From: Pseudorhizobium xiangyangii
GTDB taxonomy: Bacteria; Pseudomonadota; Alphaproteobacteria; Rhizobiales; Rhizobiaceae
Length of the DNA stretch: 64,000 nt
Assembly: GCF_020531965.1 (NCBI RefSeq)
Contig: NZ_JAJAWH010000012.1
Coordinates: 105,023-169,022 of the forward strand
Direction of reading: 5' to 3'
A program made the position numbers and the translations under genes. Shown here in pieces: positions 53,023-61,945 of the stretch; the first letter of the stretch is position 1; each line of letters begins with the position of its first letter. The notes under the pieces are model-generated. The model did not search any database. It was not told the origin of the DNA and saw nothing but the letters and a program-made list of their open reading frames with translations.

Positions 53023-54726
53023 TCACTGCAACAGTGCCAGCCGCACCGCCTCGTTTGCATGCGGAAGACCCGCACCGAAGAAATAGGTCACGCCGTGGGC
53101 GTCCTCCGCGTCAGAATTCATGCAGTCGGGGGTCAAGGGCCGAAAGCCCGGGGCAACAATCGAATCATGAGTGGAGGCTTCCGTCAGCAGCGTCTTGAGC
53201 TTCACGCCATTGAGACGCGAATTAGCCCCGTGGTTTATCTTGTACGCCCTTTGGACCAGAGCGCACACGCCACCAATGAGTGCTGCCGCTCCGGACGTTC
53301 CGCCGAACGTCGTGTAATAGCCACCGCCAATGCCAGGATTGTCGCTGAACGGAAGTAAGGACGACCACGGATTTGCGCCGCTGTCGTAGCCGAACCAACC
53401 GGGCAGATCCGTCGTCAACAGGCTGAAATGGGAATACCGGTATTGCTTGAGCTGACCGGGCGGATAGGCATGGCGGACGAAGAATGGAGAGAGCCTGTCG
53501 ATGCGCAGCTGGTGGCGGTTGAAGACTTCGCCGTCGTCGGACGGCGCGACCAGCGTCAGTCCTTCGCCGTAGTTGCTGTAGCCCGAACGGAACCCCTCAA
53601 CAGTGACCGCACCGACCGCAATGATGCCGTTGTTATCGGCGGCAAGGCTTGCCGGATAGATCATCTGGCTTTCGCCGCTGTTGCCCGCCGCACAGACGAT
53701 CGGGATCTTGCGGCTGATCGCGACGATCAGATGTTTGAGGATCTTCCAGAGCCGCTGCGGGTTCGATCCTTCCTGGGTTGCGTGCGGATCGAGCTCCGCC
53801 GGTCCGTTGAGCGCCACGGCAATACGCGCGAACAGGTCGGCCGCATCACGGTTCCTGTACTGCTCGAGATCGGCCTTCAGTTCATTCTTCGGCTGCACGC
53901 GGGAGCGTTTGGGATCCGGCAGGCCACGTGGCAATACGATGACGTCGGCTCGCTGCTGGTAGGCGTAGAGAAAGGCCGCAATGAACTGCAGTGGGTCGCT
54001 TTCGAAAGACGTGCGGATCGAGACCAGCCGAGAGAACGGATCCACCCCGAAATAGGGCAGAACATTGCGGTTCCTGCTGGGCGCCGCATCCGGCCCCGAA
54101 GCGTCGAAGATCACTTCCGGCACCTGGGTCTCTCCCGTTGCCTCGACGATGGCCGCAGGCTCCCCGACAATCAGGCCAGCGCATGCGGTGCCATGCGACG
54201 CAAAGAGCGTTTCCGGATCGATCAGCCGGCGCAGGACGCCCTGCGAGGATTTGTACTCGGCCACGATCTCGGCGAGGTATTCGTCGTCGTCATTGGAAAG
54301 CCCGAGATTGCCGAGACCTGAAAGACTGAGGTTCGCGAAGAAGGAATACCTCTCTTCCGGCGTATGAGGATCGTCGTCGTTCAATTGCTCGGCAATGCGT
54401 GCCCCATAGCGGTGGCTGGCGAGATCGATGGATTCGCCCCTCTCGACGCGGGACGCGAGGTTGGGGTGATCACGGGAGACACCGACGTCGATCAGCGCAA
54501 CCTTGGCCGGATGAACCGACCCTGCCGCTGCAATCAGATCCCAAGCGGTGGACGAAATTTTCGGGTCAGGCTTCTCCCTGATTGCACTGTCGTCCTCCCC
54601 CGGCATTTCCGCCGGCGGTTGCCCGAAGTCGGCCTTGATCACGCCGAGGGCGGCCAGATGCCAAAGGTAATAATAGCTTTGCGGGTAGGCGGGCGAAACT
54701 TCGGCAGCAACTGACATGTGAAACAT
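53023..54726 (-). CDS. Subtilisin-like serine protease (S8), no signal peptide
   Basis: A 567-residue peptidase with a complete S8 triad: Asp80 in VALIDVGVSRDHP, His178 in ASHGTACAGL, Ser478 in FGGTSGAAA, plus oxyanion Asn349 in CAAGNSGES. The His motif lacks the usual second His (HGTAC, not HGTHV). The segment between Asp and His is about 98 residues, longer than in simple subtilisins, and residues 200-330 form another large insertion. There is no signal peptide or membrane anchor, so it appears cytoplasmic. Starts are possible at 54726 or at the ATG three codons later. Last gene of the operon with SARP and PAP2. Confidence 0.85.
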   Translation of the reverse strand: MFHMSVAAEVSPAYPQSYYYLWHLAALGVIKADFGQPPAEMPGEDDSAIREKPDPKISSTAWDLIAAAGSVHPAKVALIDVGVSRDHPNLASRVERGESIDLASHRYGARIAEQLNDDDPHTPEERYSFFANLSLSGLGNLGLSNDDDEYLAEIVAEYKSSQGVLRRLIDPETLFASHGTACAGLIVGEPAAIVEATGETQVPEVIFDASGPDAAPSRNRNVLPYFGVDPFSRLVSIRTSFESDPLQFIAAFLYAYQQRADVIVLPRGLPDPKRSRVQPKNELKADLEQYRNRDAADLFARIAVALNGPAELDPHATQEGSNPQRLWKILKHLIVAISRKIPIVCAAGNSGESQMIYPASLAADNNGIIAVGAVTVEGFRSGYSNYGEGLTLVAPSDDGEVFNRHQLRIDRLSPFFVRHAYPPGQLKQYRYSHFSLLTTDLPGWFGYDSGANPWSSLLPFSDNPGIGGGYYTTFGGTSGAAALIGGVCALVQRAYKINHGANSRLNGVKLKTLLTEASTHDSIVAPGFRPLTPDCMNSDAEDAHGVTYFFGAGLPHANEAVRLALLQ

Positions 54727-54760
54727 CCTCCAGAAAGAGCAATGCAGACATCAGGCAAGG

Positions 54761-55735
54761 TTAGGTCCATTCGTCGTGAACCGCCTGGAAAACGGCGCCA
54801 AACGCATCATGCAGGTAAGGGGCGAAGCGACGCGCCAGCTCCCGGCCTGCCTGTGTGTCGCTCGGATAATGCAATCCCGCCCATTCGCGGTTTTCGGCAA
54901 CCTTCTGGGCAATCCGGGCCAGTTCGTCAGTCACCGGATGTTCGGGCAAGATGGTGGCGAAGGCGAACGCAATGGAAAAGCACTGGAATGAGTGATTGCT
55001 CGGATAAGCCGCGTGCGACGGAACTGCCAGAAGCGGCCTGAGCAGCGGTTCGAACTGATTGGGGCGCTGACGGCTGAACTTGTCCTTGTACAGGAGCCCC
55101 ACGTATTCACAGGCCATCAGAATGGACTGAAACAGTCCTTCGGTCTGAGGGAATCCGTCGATATCTTCGATATAGAGCGCCCTGGTGAATTCAGCGACCG
55201 ATGTGGTCGCCTCCTTCTCGATGTCCGGCAGGCGGCGCGCACGCTCCCGGTCTCGCCTCTGCATCGACAACATCACAGTCGTCTCAAGCCGGGTGTAGTC
55301 CGGCCCGGGCGGAGGAAGAATATCGAGAACCTCCCAGCAGAAGCGCTTTGCAGCACTAAAGGCATTGCGGGAAGGTTGCTGGTGAAGCCGTCGCAACTCG
55401 AAGGCGGGGACCAGATGGGCCGATGCCAGTCCCGACAGTGCACCACTGACCTTGTTCTTGTTCTTATTTTTGTTTTTATTCTTGTTTTTGTTGAGCACCG
55501 CCTTGTTGGCAACGCTCTTGTTCATCACCGCCATAGCGGCAAAAGCCACAGCCACCATCGGCTCATCGGAAGATGCCCCTGACGACGACGGTTCCCCCAG
55601 ATCAGAAACGAGTGGAGAAACCGGGGGTTCCTCCTCCGCGGAGGCGGCATCCTTGCATGGAATGACCGTGTCCGGCTCCACCTTGAAAGGATAGGTATTG
55701 AGAAACTCGACCACTCTCGATTGTGCCCCCGCCAT
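54761..55735 (-). CDS. PAP2 / vanadium-haloperoxidase-superfamily enzyme with Asn-Lys repeat
   Basis: A 324-residue protein. The C-terminal half holds the superfamily's three motifs: KDKFSRQRP (217-225), PSNHS (245-249; usually PSGH) and NREWAGLHYPSD (282-293). These form the phosphate/vanadate pocket, with His289 as the likely nucleophile. It has few hydrophobic helices and no signal peptide, so a soluble acid-phosphatase or haloperoxidase role fits better than a membrane lipid phosphatase. The N-terminal 100 residues are disordered-looking and carry (NK)7 at 82-95. It lies 39 bases after the SARP gene and 34 before the S8 gene. Confidence 0.82.
   Translation of the reverse strand: MAGAQSRVVEFLNTYPFKVEPDTVIPCKDAASAEEEPPVSPLVSDLGEPSSSGASSDEPMVAVAFAAMAVMNKSVANKAVLNKNKNKNKNKNKNKVSGALSGLASAHLVPAFELRRLHQQPSRNAFSAAKRFCWEVLDILPPPGPDYTRLETTVMLSMQRRDRERARRLPDIEKEATTSVAEFTRALYIEDIDGFPQTEGLFQSILMACEYVGLLYKDKFSRQRPNQFEPLLRPLLAVPSHAAYPSNHSFQCFSIAFAFATILPEHPVTDELARIAQKVAENREWAGLHYPSDTQAGRELARRFAPYLHDAFGAVFQAVHDEWT
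55451..55492 (-). repeat. Hexanucleotide-type repeat encoding (Asn-Lys)7
   Basis: Seven consecutive Asn-Lys codon pairs occur in the PAP2-type gene. Codons vary between AAC/AAT and AAG/AAA, so the DNA repeat is imperfect although the protein repeat is exact. The tract is AT-rich in an otherwise GC-rich gene. Confidence 0.9.
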
Positions 55736-55774
55736 GTCGTCCCTCCTTGGTTAACCGGCGTTATTGCTGTTGTG

Positions 55775-57586
55775 CTATCGGCCTTTGACCCCCGCTTTGA
55801 TCAAACCGTCGATCAGCACCTGACCACCCTCGGTCCCGAGCAGCGGATAGCGGCTCTCGCGCAGGCTGGTAATCGAGAAGTCGGACTCAACAGCCTGAAG
55901 CCGTTCAAGGTATCGCCGGGCGGTATCGATATCGTCCGCATGGGCGTGACTGGATACCAGATACCGAAGCACCGAATTGAAATCGGGCCGAACCTTGAGC
56001 GCCTCCTCGCCGGCCGCAATGGCGACCGCATAGTCGCCCGCCAGTGCCGCGCTGACGCATCGGGTCGTATCGAAATAGTATTTGTAGCGGCTGTTGGCGA
56101 CGAGCTGATCGACCCAGCGAGAAATGGCCACGGCCTTGTCGGCCTGCCCGACATAGCAGTGAAGCATGGCGTACAGATCCCAGCCCAGCGGTTGCACGGG
56201 GTTCAACCGGATCGCCTTCTCGAAAAGGCCCGCGGCATAGTCGTACTCTCCGAACAGGAAGGAATGCACGTGCCCCACGAGCGCCAGCGACACGGGGTTG
56301 CCCGGCTCGAGTTCCAGCGCCCTTCGCGCATAGGCCTGAGCCTCGTCGATGATCTGCGCATCGCGCGCGCTGAACCGCTGGCCGACCTGGAATGTGCGGA
56401 TAAAAGAGAGCCACGCATAGGCCTGTCCCGTCGGCCATTGTTGCAGGCTCCGCTGCAGCAAGGCCTCGGCACGCTCCAGATCGACGCGGGAAAGGCGGAA
56501 GATGGCGTCCACGGCGTCGATGAGACTGCCCTCACCTATCAGCTTGCTTCTCCCGCTCTCGAACAGGATATACTGGGCGATCCGGTCGACCGCCTGCGCT
56601 ATCATGGGATGGAGCGTGCTCAGGCCGCCGTTCTCCAGCGCCCGCCGGGCGGCAACATGGCGCGCGGACCACACGGTCATGCTGTCCACGATCCGCGTAA
56701 GGGCAATCTGTGTCAGCACCGAATCGCCCTCGAAAGTGAGATGCATTCGAACGGCCAGTGGTATCGTTACGGCCGGCACCGTTTGGCTGTTGTCCTGCTG
56801 GGGCGACATCAATCCGAACGAATGGTCGCTGACGCCGATACCAAGGTCATCGCCAAGCGACCTGGTCAGAAGATCATGCAATTGAAACGCGATGATCCTG
56901 CCATTGTCGCCGGAGCCGCTAAACGTCGGCGGGTGAAGCGTGATCAGCCAACGGTGCAGGAGGCCTGACAATGGCTTGCCGAACAGCCCCCCGTCCGGCT
57001 CCGCCAAGTCTTCGCCCCCTGCACCATCGCCGGCGCTGGATGCCGTGATCGGCAGCAGCGTAGAGTGATCCGAGCTTTCCCGAAGCAGCACCGGTTTCGG
57101 CTGGAAGCTCTCCAGCAATCGTCCCTTGTCCAGCCGGCTCTGCCAGTTCTGCCGTTCAAGCGTCAGCCAGTCCTCGAACTCCGGATCGCGTATATCCATT
57201 CCCTCGAGAAGATGCTCGCTGGCCAGTTCGCTTGCATCACCACGGTCCGCCATATCTCGCAGGTCGAGCGTGATCCGGTCCGTGTCCAGCCAGACCGTAT
57301 TCTTGTCGGCGAGCAGAACGTCGCGGGCGGGTCCGAGCGCCTTTCTGATTTCCAGCAATGCCTGACGAAGGCTGGCCGCCGCCTGATCCTCGGACCTGTC
57401 GCTCCAGAGCTTGTCGCGCAGCCACACGCGCGATCGCGATCCGCGCCGCGACAGCGCAAGCATGGCAAGAATGGCCTGGGCCTTCTGTGATCTGGGTGTC
57501 AGCGAGCGGCCGGAATCGTCCGTGATCTCGAACGGACCGAGCAGGTACATGCGGTAGGACGCATGGTTGTGCTCCGTGCGATCCAT
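55775..57586 (-). CDS. SARP-type transcriptional regulator with TPR domain
   Basis: A 603-residue regulator. The N-terminus (about 12-100) is an OmpR-type winged helix starting MYLLGPFEITDDSG, followed by a bacterial transcriptional activator domain (about 105-190). A middle region (about 225-360) resembles the alpha/beta domain in some TPR regulators (FQLHDLLTRSLGDDLGIG). The C-terminal third has TPR units (ARRALELEPGNPVSLALVG; FEKAIRLNPVQPLGWDLY). The ATG at 57584-57586 with GAGAGAG upstream is preferred; the frame stays open to 57826. First gene of the operon with PAP2 and S8 genes. Confidence 0.83.
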   Translation of the reverse strand: MDRTEHNHASYRMYLLGPFEITDDSGRSLTPRSQKAQAILAMLALSRRGSRSRVWLRDKLWSDRSEDQAAASLRQALLEIRKALGPARDVLLADKNTVWLDTDRITLDLRDMADRGDASELASEHLLEGMDIRDPEFEDWLTLERQNWQSRLDKGRLLESFQPKPVLLRESSDHSTLLPITASSAGDGAGGEDLAEPDGGLFGKPLSGLLHRWLITLHPPTFSGSGDNGRIIAFQLHDLLTRSLGDDLGIGVSDHSFGLMSPQQDNSQTVPAVTIPLAVRMHLTFEGDSVLTQIALTRIVDSMTVWSARHVAARRALENGGLSTLHPMIAQAVDRIAQYILFESGRSKLIGEGSLIDAVDAIFRLSRVDLERAEALLQRSLQQWPTGQAYAWLSFIRTFQVGQRFSARDAQIIDEAQAYARRALELEPGNPVSLALVGHVHSFLFGEYDYAAGLFEKAIRLNPVQPLGWDLYAMLHCYVGQADKAVAISRWVDQLVANSRYKYYFDTTRCVSAALAGDYAVAIAAGEEALKVRPDFNSVLRYLVSSHAHADDIDTARRYLERLQAVESDFSITSLRESRYPLLGTEGGQVLIDGLIKAGVKGR

Positions 57587-57863
57587 CTCTCTCGGCCTCG
57601 GTAGGATACGATCGGTATCTTCCCTTACCCGCCTAACTGGCTCCCACCCATAATCTAGCATGAAAGCCGGCAGAGACGGTAGGCCTATTCCCCCGCCGAG
57701 CGCGGTACCTGCCTCCAGAACCTCGGCATCCATTACATTGAACACGAGCCATTCCCCTGACCGCACATCCTCAGCCGTCTGAGGTGTTAGTGCATCAGCG
57801 TCAACGCAGCGTGAGAGAAGCGTCAATCAGGGGATGAAATGATGCGTGAGGCGATGCTTCCGC

Positions 57864-58697
57864 TCAGAATAGGAGGTGGTAGCTGTCGAACAGCATCTTG
57901 GCGGACGTAATGGTGAGGAAGACACCGAAGAGCAGGCGGAGCGTACGCGGCTCGATGGAATGCGCCGTGCGCGCGCCCAGCGGTGCAAACCACATGCTGG
58001 TGAAAGCGATCGCCACGAGCCCGCCGAGATTGACATAACCCAGGGAGAACGCGGGAAGACCGGCCTTGCCCCAGCCATTGATCACGTAGCCGATGGTTCC
58101 CGGGACCGCGATGATGAGGCCGATCACCGATGCGGTGCCGACCGCACGGCGGACCGGATAGCTGCAGATGCTGAGTGCCGGCACCGTCAGCGTGCCTCCG
58201 CCAATCCCCATCAGCGTCGAAATCGTTCCGATTGTCGTCGCCATCCCCGCTTGGCCGGGCCGGGCCGGCAGGCCCTTGACGGGATGCCAACCCTCACGGG
58301 TGAAGAGCATGTAGAGCGCAACCAGTGCGGCAACGACCCCGAATATGGCGGTCAGAACCGTCGCCGTCGCATAGGACGCAATGACCACTCCGAGCAGGAC
58401 GCCAACCGCGACAAACGGACCCCAGAGCTTCAGGAGTTCACCATCGACTGCACCCTTGGCCTTGTGAGCGCGGATAGACTGGATGGACGTGGGAATGATG
58501 GTCGCCAGCGATGTGCCGACTGCGATGTGGGCACGCAAGGCGACATCCACGTCGAACGCCGCGAGCACGTGGTAAAGGACCGGCACGACCACAATCCCGC
58601 CGCCGACGCCCAACAGTCCCGCCAGGAACCCCGACACGCAACCGACCAGCCCCAGAACGAGTGCAAACGAAGTCAACAGCATGAGAGATGCAGGCAT
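57864..58697 (-). CDS. TSUP-family (TauE/SafE) membrane transporter
   Basis: A 277-residue inner-membrane protein with about eight helices. The repeated TSUP signatures are GFLAGLLGVGGGIVVVPVL (near 24) and TLMGIGGGTLTVPALS (near 170). Family members move sulfonates, sulfite or other organosulfur anions, but substrates are proven for few. The ATG at 58695-58697 is used because the 33 preceding residues look non-coding. It lies 127 bases downstream of the FAH-ABC operon on the same strand and may be a separate unit. Confidence 0.85.
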   Translation of the reverse strand: MPASLMLLTSFALVLGLVGCVSGFLAGLLGVGGGIVVVPVLYHVLAAFDVDVALRAHIAVGTSLATIIPTSIQSIRAHKAKGAVDGELLKLWGPFVAVGVLLGVVIASYATATVLTAIFGVVAALVALYMLFTREGWHPVKGLPARPGQAGMATTIGTISTLMGIGGGTLTVPALSICSYPVRRAVGTASVIGLIIAVPGTIGYVINGWGKAGLPAFSLGYVNLGGLVAIAFTSMWFAPLGARTAHSIEPRTLRLLFGVFLTITSAKMLFDSYHLLF

Positions 58698-58791
58698 GGC
58701 GGATCCCGGAGAATGAGGTGATGGACGTTCGCCCAGAAAGGGCTTGGAGGAGATACGAAGTGTGCCGAAGGCACACCTCGTCAATATAGGC

Positions 58792-58815
58792 GGCATGGCG
58801 ACACCGCGCCATGCC
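58792..58815 (-). terminator. Hairpin after the FAH-family gene
   Basis: GGCATGGCG and CGCCATGCC (9-base arms, 6-base loop) begin 10 bases past the FAH stop. A second small hairpin (GTGTGCC GAA GGCACAC, 58760-58776) follows. No T-run is present. Confidence 0.45.
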
Positions 58816-58824
58816 TATGTGACA

Positions 58825-59532
58825 TTATGCGACGCGGAAGCTTATGTCGTCCACGCCGGCCACATGCCCAACCATCTCGTCACCCTTGACGACGGCCCCG
58901 ACGCCAGCAGGCGTTCCTGCGAAGATCAGGTCCCCTGCCTTCAGTTCGAACAGGCGCGACAGGTAGGCGATCATTTCCGGCACCTTCCAGATCATCTGGT
59001 TGAGGTCGCCGTTCTGGCGGATTTCACCGTTCACCTTGAGCCAGACGGCACCTTCCGTCGGGTGGCCTATCTTGGCGACCGGATGAAGAGGGCCACACGG
59101 CGCCGAGGCTTCGAACGCCTTGCCGGTTTCCCAGGGCCGACCAAGCTTCTTGGCTTCGCCCTGAAGATCGCGCCGCGTCATGTCGAGGCCGACGGCATAG
59201 CCGTAGACGCAGTCGAGGGCTTCCTCGACGGGAATGTTGATACCACCCTTCTGAAGCGCCACGACCAGCTCGACCTCGTGGTGAACGTCGCTCGATTCGC
59301 TCGGATAGGGGAAGTCCTGGCCCTGCGGCACGATGGAGTCGGGGTTCTTCTGAAAGAAGAAGGGAGGCTCCTTGTTGGGATCGTGGCCCATTTCGATGGC
59401 GTGATCGGCAAAGTTACGGCCAACGCAATAGATGCGGTGGATGGGGAAGAGCGCGTCGCTTCCGGCGACCGCCAATGTCGGCACCGGTGCCGGCTTGATG
59501 ACGTAGTTCTTGAGTTGAGGCATTTCGTTCAT
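58825..59532 (-). CDS. Fumarylacetoacetate-hydrolase-family protein (fumarylpyruvate-hydrolase-like)
   Basis: A 235-residue metal-dependent C-C hydrolase or decarboxylase. Metal ligands are seen in HHEVELVVAL (Glu-x-Glu near 86) and VGLDMTRRD (Asp near 116), and the substrate loop AGTPAGVGAV near 206. YCVGRNFADHAIEMG (near 35) is typical of the short, maleyl/fumaryl-pyruvate type. Its ATG overlaps the permease stop by one base, so it is co-translated with an ABC importer, suggesting the hydrolase acts on the imported compound or its product. Confidence 0.86.
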   Translation of the reverse strand: MNEMPQLKNYVIKPAPVPTLAVAGSDALFPIHRIYCVGRNFADHAIEMGHDPNKEPPFFFQKNPDSIVPQGQDFPYPSESSDVHHEVELVVALQKGGINIPVEEALDCVYGYAVGLDMTRRDLQGEAKKLGRPWETGKAFEASAPCGPLHPVAKIGHPTEGAVWLKVNGEIRQNGDLNQMIWKVPEMIAYLSRLFELKAGDLIFAGTPAGVGAVVKGDEMVGHVAGVDDISFRVA

Positions 59533-60284
59533 TATCGCGCTCCTGCGTAGTATTCGATACGTTTTTCAAAGTGTTCCACCCCCGCGGACAACAGCATCGC
59601 CGCCGCGAAAAGAAGCATGGTAAGGGCCCAGAAACGCTCCATGTCGAAACTGCGGGAATAGAGCTCGAAAAGCTCTCCGTAGCCGATGATGGAGACCAGG
59701 ATCTGCCCGATGACAACCCCCTTCACGCCGCGGATAAGACCGATCCGGATGCCGGCCAGTATCTCCGGCAGCGCGGAGAAGAGGATGATCTTGCTGAAAA
59801 TCGTCCAGCGCGACGCACCGTAGCTACGTCCCATTTCGACGAGCGATGTCGGCACCTGCATGACGCCCGCCCGGGCATCCAGCACGATGATCCAGACGGC
59901 GAACAGGAAGACTGTGACCACCACGGTCGTCTCGCCCATGCCGAAGAGGATCATCAGGATCGGCACCAGTGCCGAGAGCGGTGCACTGACGAACATGTTC
60001 ACCCAGAGGCCGAAGATGTTGTCGATGACCTTGACCCGCCCCATGAGGACCCCGAGCGGGACCCCGACGATGATGGCGAGTGCCATGCCGTAGACAAAGG
60101 AGCGCAGCGTGATCATCGATGCGCTCTGCCACGAACCGGTCTGGACGAGTTCAAAGCCTGCCGCGACGATGGAGGTGATCGGGGGAATGAGGAACATGAC
60201 CTCAAGCCGCCCGACGATTTCCCAGATGAGCAACCAGAATATGAGCGACGTCATCATGGGAATGCGTGTGCCGTAGAAGTTCAT
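59532..60284 (-). CDS. ABC transporter permease (NitT/TauT type), subunit B
   Basis: A 250-residue permease with six predicted helices and the coupling loop around TSLVEMGRSYGASRW (near 150). It pairs with the second permease of the same operon (61099-61944). The stop overlaps the FAH start and its own start is 6 bases after the ATPase stop. Confidence 0.88.
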   Translation of the reverse strand: MNFYGTRIPMMTSLIFWLLIWEIVGRLEVMFLIPPITSIVAAGFELVQTGSWQSASMITLRSFVYGMALAIIVGVPLGVLMGRVKVIDNIFGLWVNMFVSAPLSALVPILMILFGMGETTVVVTVFLFAVWIIVLDARAGVMQVPTSLVEMGRSYGASRWTIFSKIILFSALPEILAGIRIGLIRGVKGVVIGQILVSIIGYGELFELYSRSFDMERFWALTMLLFAAAMLLSAGVEHFEKRIEYYAGAR

Positions 60285-60290
60285 GGCGCA

Positions 60291-61097
60291 TTACTCCGCA
60301 TATTGCCGCAGCCCCTGCCAGATCTCCTCGACCACGTCGAGGTAACCGGCATCGCGGCGAATGTCATCCGGCGAAGCGGAGCGGTCGATCATCGGGTCGA
60401 TGATCTGTGATACGCGGCCCGGGCGCGGCGACAGAAGGATGATCCGATCCGAAACATAGACCGCCTCTTCAATCGAGTGCGTCACGAAGATGAAGGTCTT
60501 CTTCTCAAGATCGACCAGCCGCAGCAGGTCCTCCTGGAATTTGCGGCGGTTCTGTTCATCGACAGCCGAGAACGGTTCGTCCAAAAGAAGCACGTCCGCA
60601 TTGACCGCAAAGGCGCGGGCGATACCGACGCGCTGGCGCATGCCGCCCGAAAGTTCATGCGGGTACTTCTGCTCGAAGCCTGCAAGTCCCACCTGCTCGA
60701 TATAGCGGCGGGCAGTCCGATCCCGCTCGGCTGCGGGAACACCCTTCAGTTCCAGGCCGAAGCCGACATTGCGCAGCACTGTCGCCCAGGGCATCAACGC
60801 GAAATCCTGGAAGACGAAGGCGCGCTCGGGACCCGGTCCCGTAACTACGCGTCCGTTGACGCGGATCTCGCCGGAAGTTGCAGGAACGAGGCCGGCAATG
60901 ATCTTGAGCAGCGTCGTCTTTCCGCAGCCAGAGGGACCAAGAAGCGTCGTGAGCTTGCCGCGCTCGAATTCGAGGTTGATGCCGCGGAGCGCTTCGACGT
61001 CTCCGTAGTTCTTGCAGATATCGCGGACCTGAACGACCGCGTCATTGCTGGTGGCGGACTTCACGCTGCCGCTACGTGCCAAAGCAGAATTGGCCAT
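60291..61097 (-). CDS. ABC transporter ATP-binding protein (NitT/TauT type)
   Basis: A 268-residue ATPase with Walker A GPSGCGKTT (near 54), signature LSGGMRQRVGI (near 151), Walker B LLLDEPFSAVDE (near 171) and switch His in VTHSIEEA. AGGAGAAAG on the minus strand precedes ATG 61095-61097, one base from the permease gene's stop. A longer version to 61157 would overlap that gene. Confidence 0.9.
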   Translation of the reverse strand: MANSALARSGSVKSATSNDAVVQVRDICKNYGDVEALRGINLEFERGKLTTLLGPSGCGKTTLLKIIAGLVPATSGEIRVNGRVVTGPGPERAFVFQDFALMPWATVLRNVGFGLELKGVPAAERDRTARRYIEQVGLAGFEQKYPHELSGGMRQRVGIARAFAVNADVLLLDEPFSAVDEQNRRKFQEDLLRLVDLEKKTFIFVTHSIEEAVYVSDRIILLSPRPGRVSQIIDPMIDRSASPDDIRRDAGYLDVVEEIWQGLRQYAE

Positions 61098-61098
61098 G

Positions 61099-61944
61099 TC
61101 ACTTTCTCCTCTTTTCAGGACGCAGCAGGTGCGTTTCAACGTATTGCAATCCCGCAAGCGTCAGCGTCGATACGGCGATGATCGAGGCTACGGCGGCGTA
61201 CATGTGAGCGTAATTGGCGACCGAACGGTGATAGGTGATCAGGTCGCCGATCCCGGTGGGTGTAATCAGCAGTTCGGCCAGCATGACGCCGATGAAACCG
61301 GCGGCGATGCCGAGACGAAGACCGGCAAACAGGACGGGCGACGCGTCGGGAATGATGATCTTGAAGATCTGCTGCATGCGCGATCCCTGGAAGGAGCGGC
61401 ACATGTCGACCAGCGACGGGTTGACGTGGCGCACCGCCTTGTAGGAATTCAGCACAATCACCGGCAGCGCCAGCATGATGACGGCAAGCGTCTTGGCGGT
61501 CAGGCCGATGCCATAGACAAACGTGACAAGCGGAACGAGCGCGGCCATCGGCGCGGCCTGCAGGACGATGAAGACCGGTGCAAGCAGCCATTCCGCCTTG
61601 TCGGAAAGGCCCATGGCGACGCCGAGGCCAATGCCGACGGCCGCCGAAATCACCACGCCCAGCACCAAAGGCTGCAACGTCAGGAAGTACGCCTTGTGCA
61701 TGCTCCCGTCCGCCACCATCTCGCCGAACGCCACGACGGTCTCGATGAATGTCGGGAAAGCAAAGCTGATCGGGATCCGACCAGCCACCTCCCAGGAAAC
61801 GAAGAGAACTGCGAGCGATACGACGATCCAGAAGGATCGCCGCTCCTCGGCAAAGGTTCGGATCATCTCGACGACGGTGGGTGGAGCCTCTTTCGAGGCT
61901 CCGATCCCGTTGTCGAGTTTCGCAGGGGAAACGGACATCTGCAT
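61099..61944 (-). CDS. ABC transporter permease (NitT/TauT type), subunit A
   Basis: A 281-residue permease, about six helices, with the coupling loop around SLVDMCRSFQGSRMQQ (near 185). Distinct from subunit B, so the importer uses a heterodimeric channel, less usual in this family where homodimers dominate. It begins one base after the binding-protein gene ends. Confidence 0.88.
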   Translation of the reverse strand: MQMSVSPAKLDNGIGASKEAPPTVVEMIRTFAEERRSFWIVVSLAVLFVSWEVAGRIPISFAFPTFIETVVAFGEMVADGSMHKAYFLTLQPLVLGVVISAAVGIGLGVAMGLSDKAEWLLAPVFIVLQAAPMAALVPLVTFVYGIGLTAKTLAVIMLALPVIVLNSYKAVRHVNPSLVDMCRSFQGSRMQQIFKIIIPDASPVLFAGLRLGIAAGFIGVMLAELLITPTGIGDLITYHRSVANYAHMYAAVASIIAVSTLTLAGLQYVETHLLRPEKRRK

Positions 61945-61945
61945 C

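Noticed and set aside
55451-55492. CRISPR-like or satellite array
   Set aside because: The repeat unit is six bases, in frame in a coding region, with no spacers.
57587-57826. 80-residue N-terminal extension of the SARP regulator
   Set aside because: The extra residues precede the conserved winged helix, lack a ribosome site and look non-coding, though they cannot be excluded fully.
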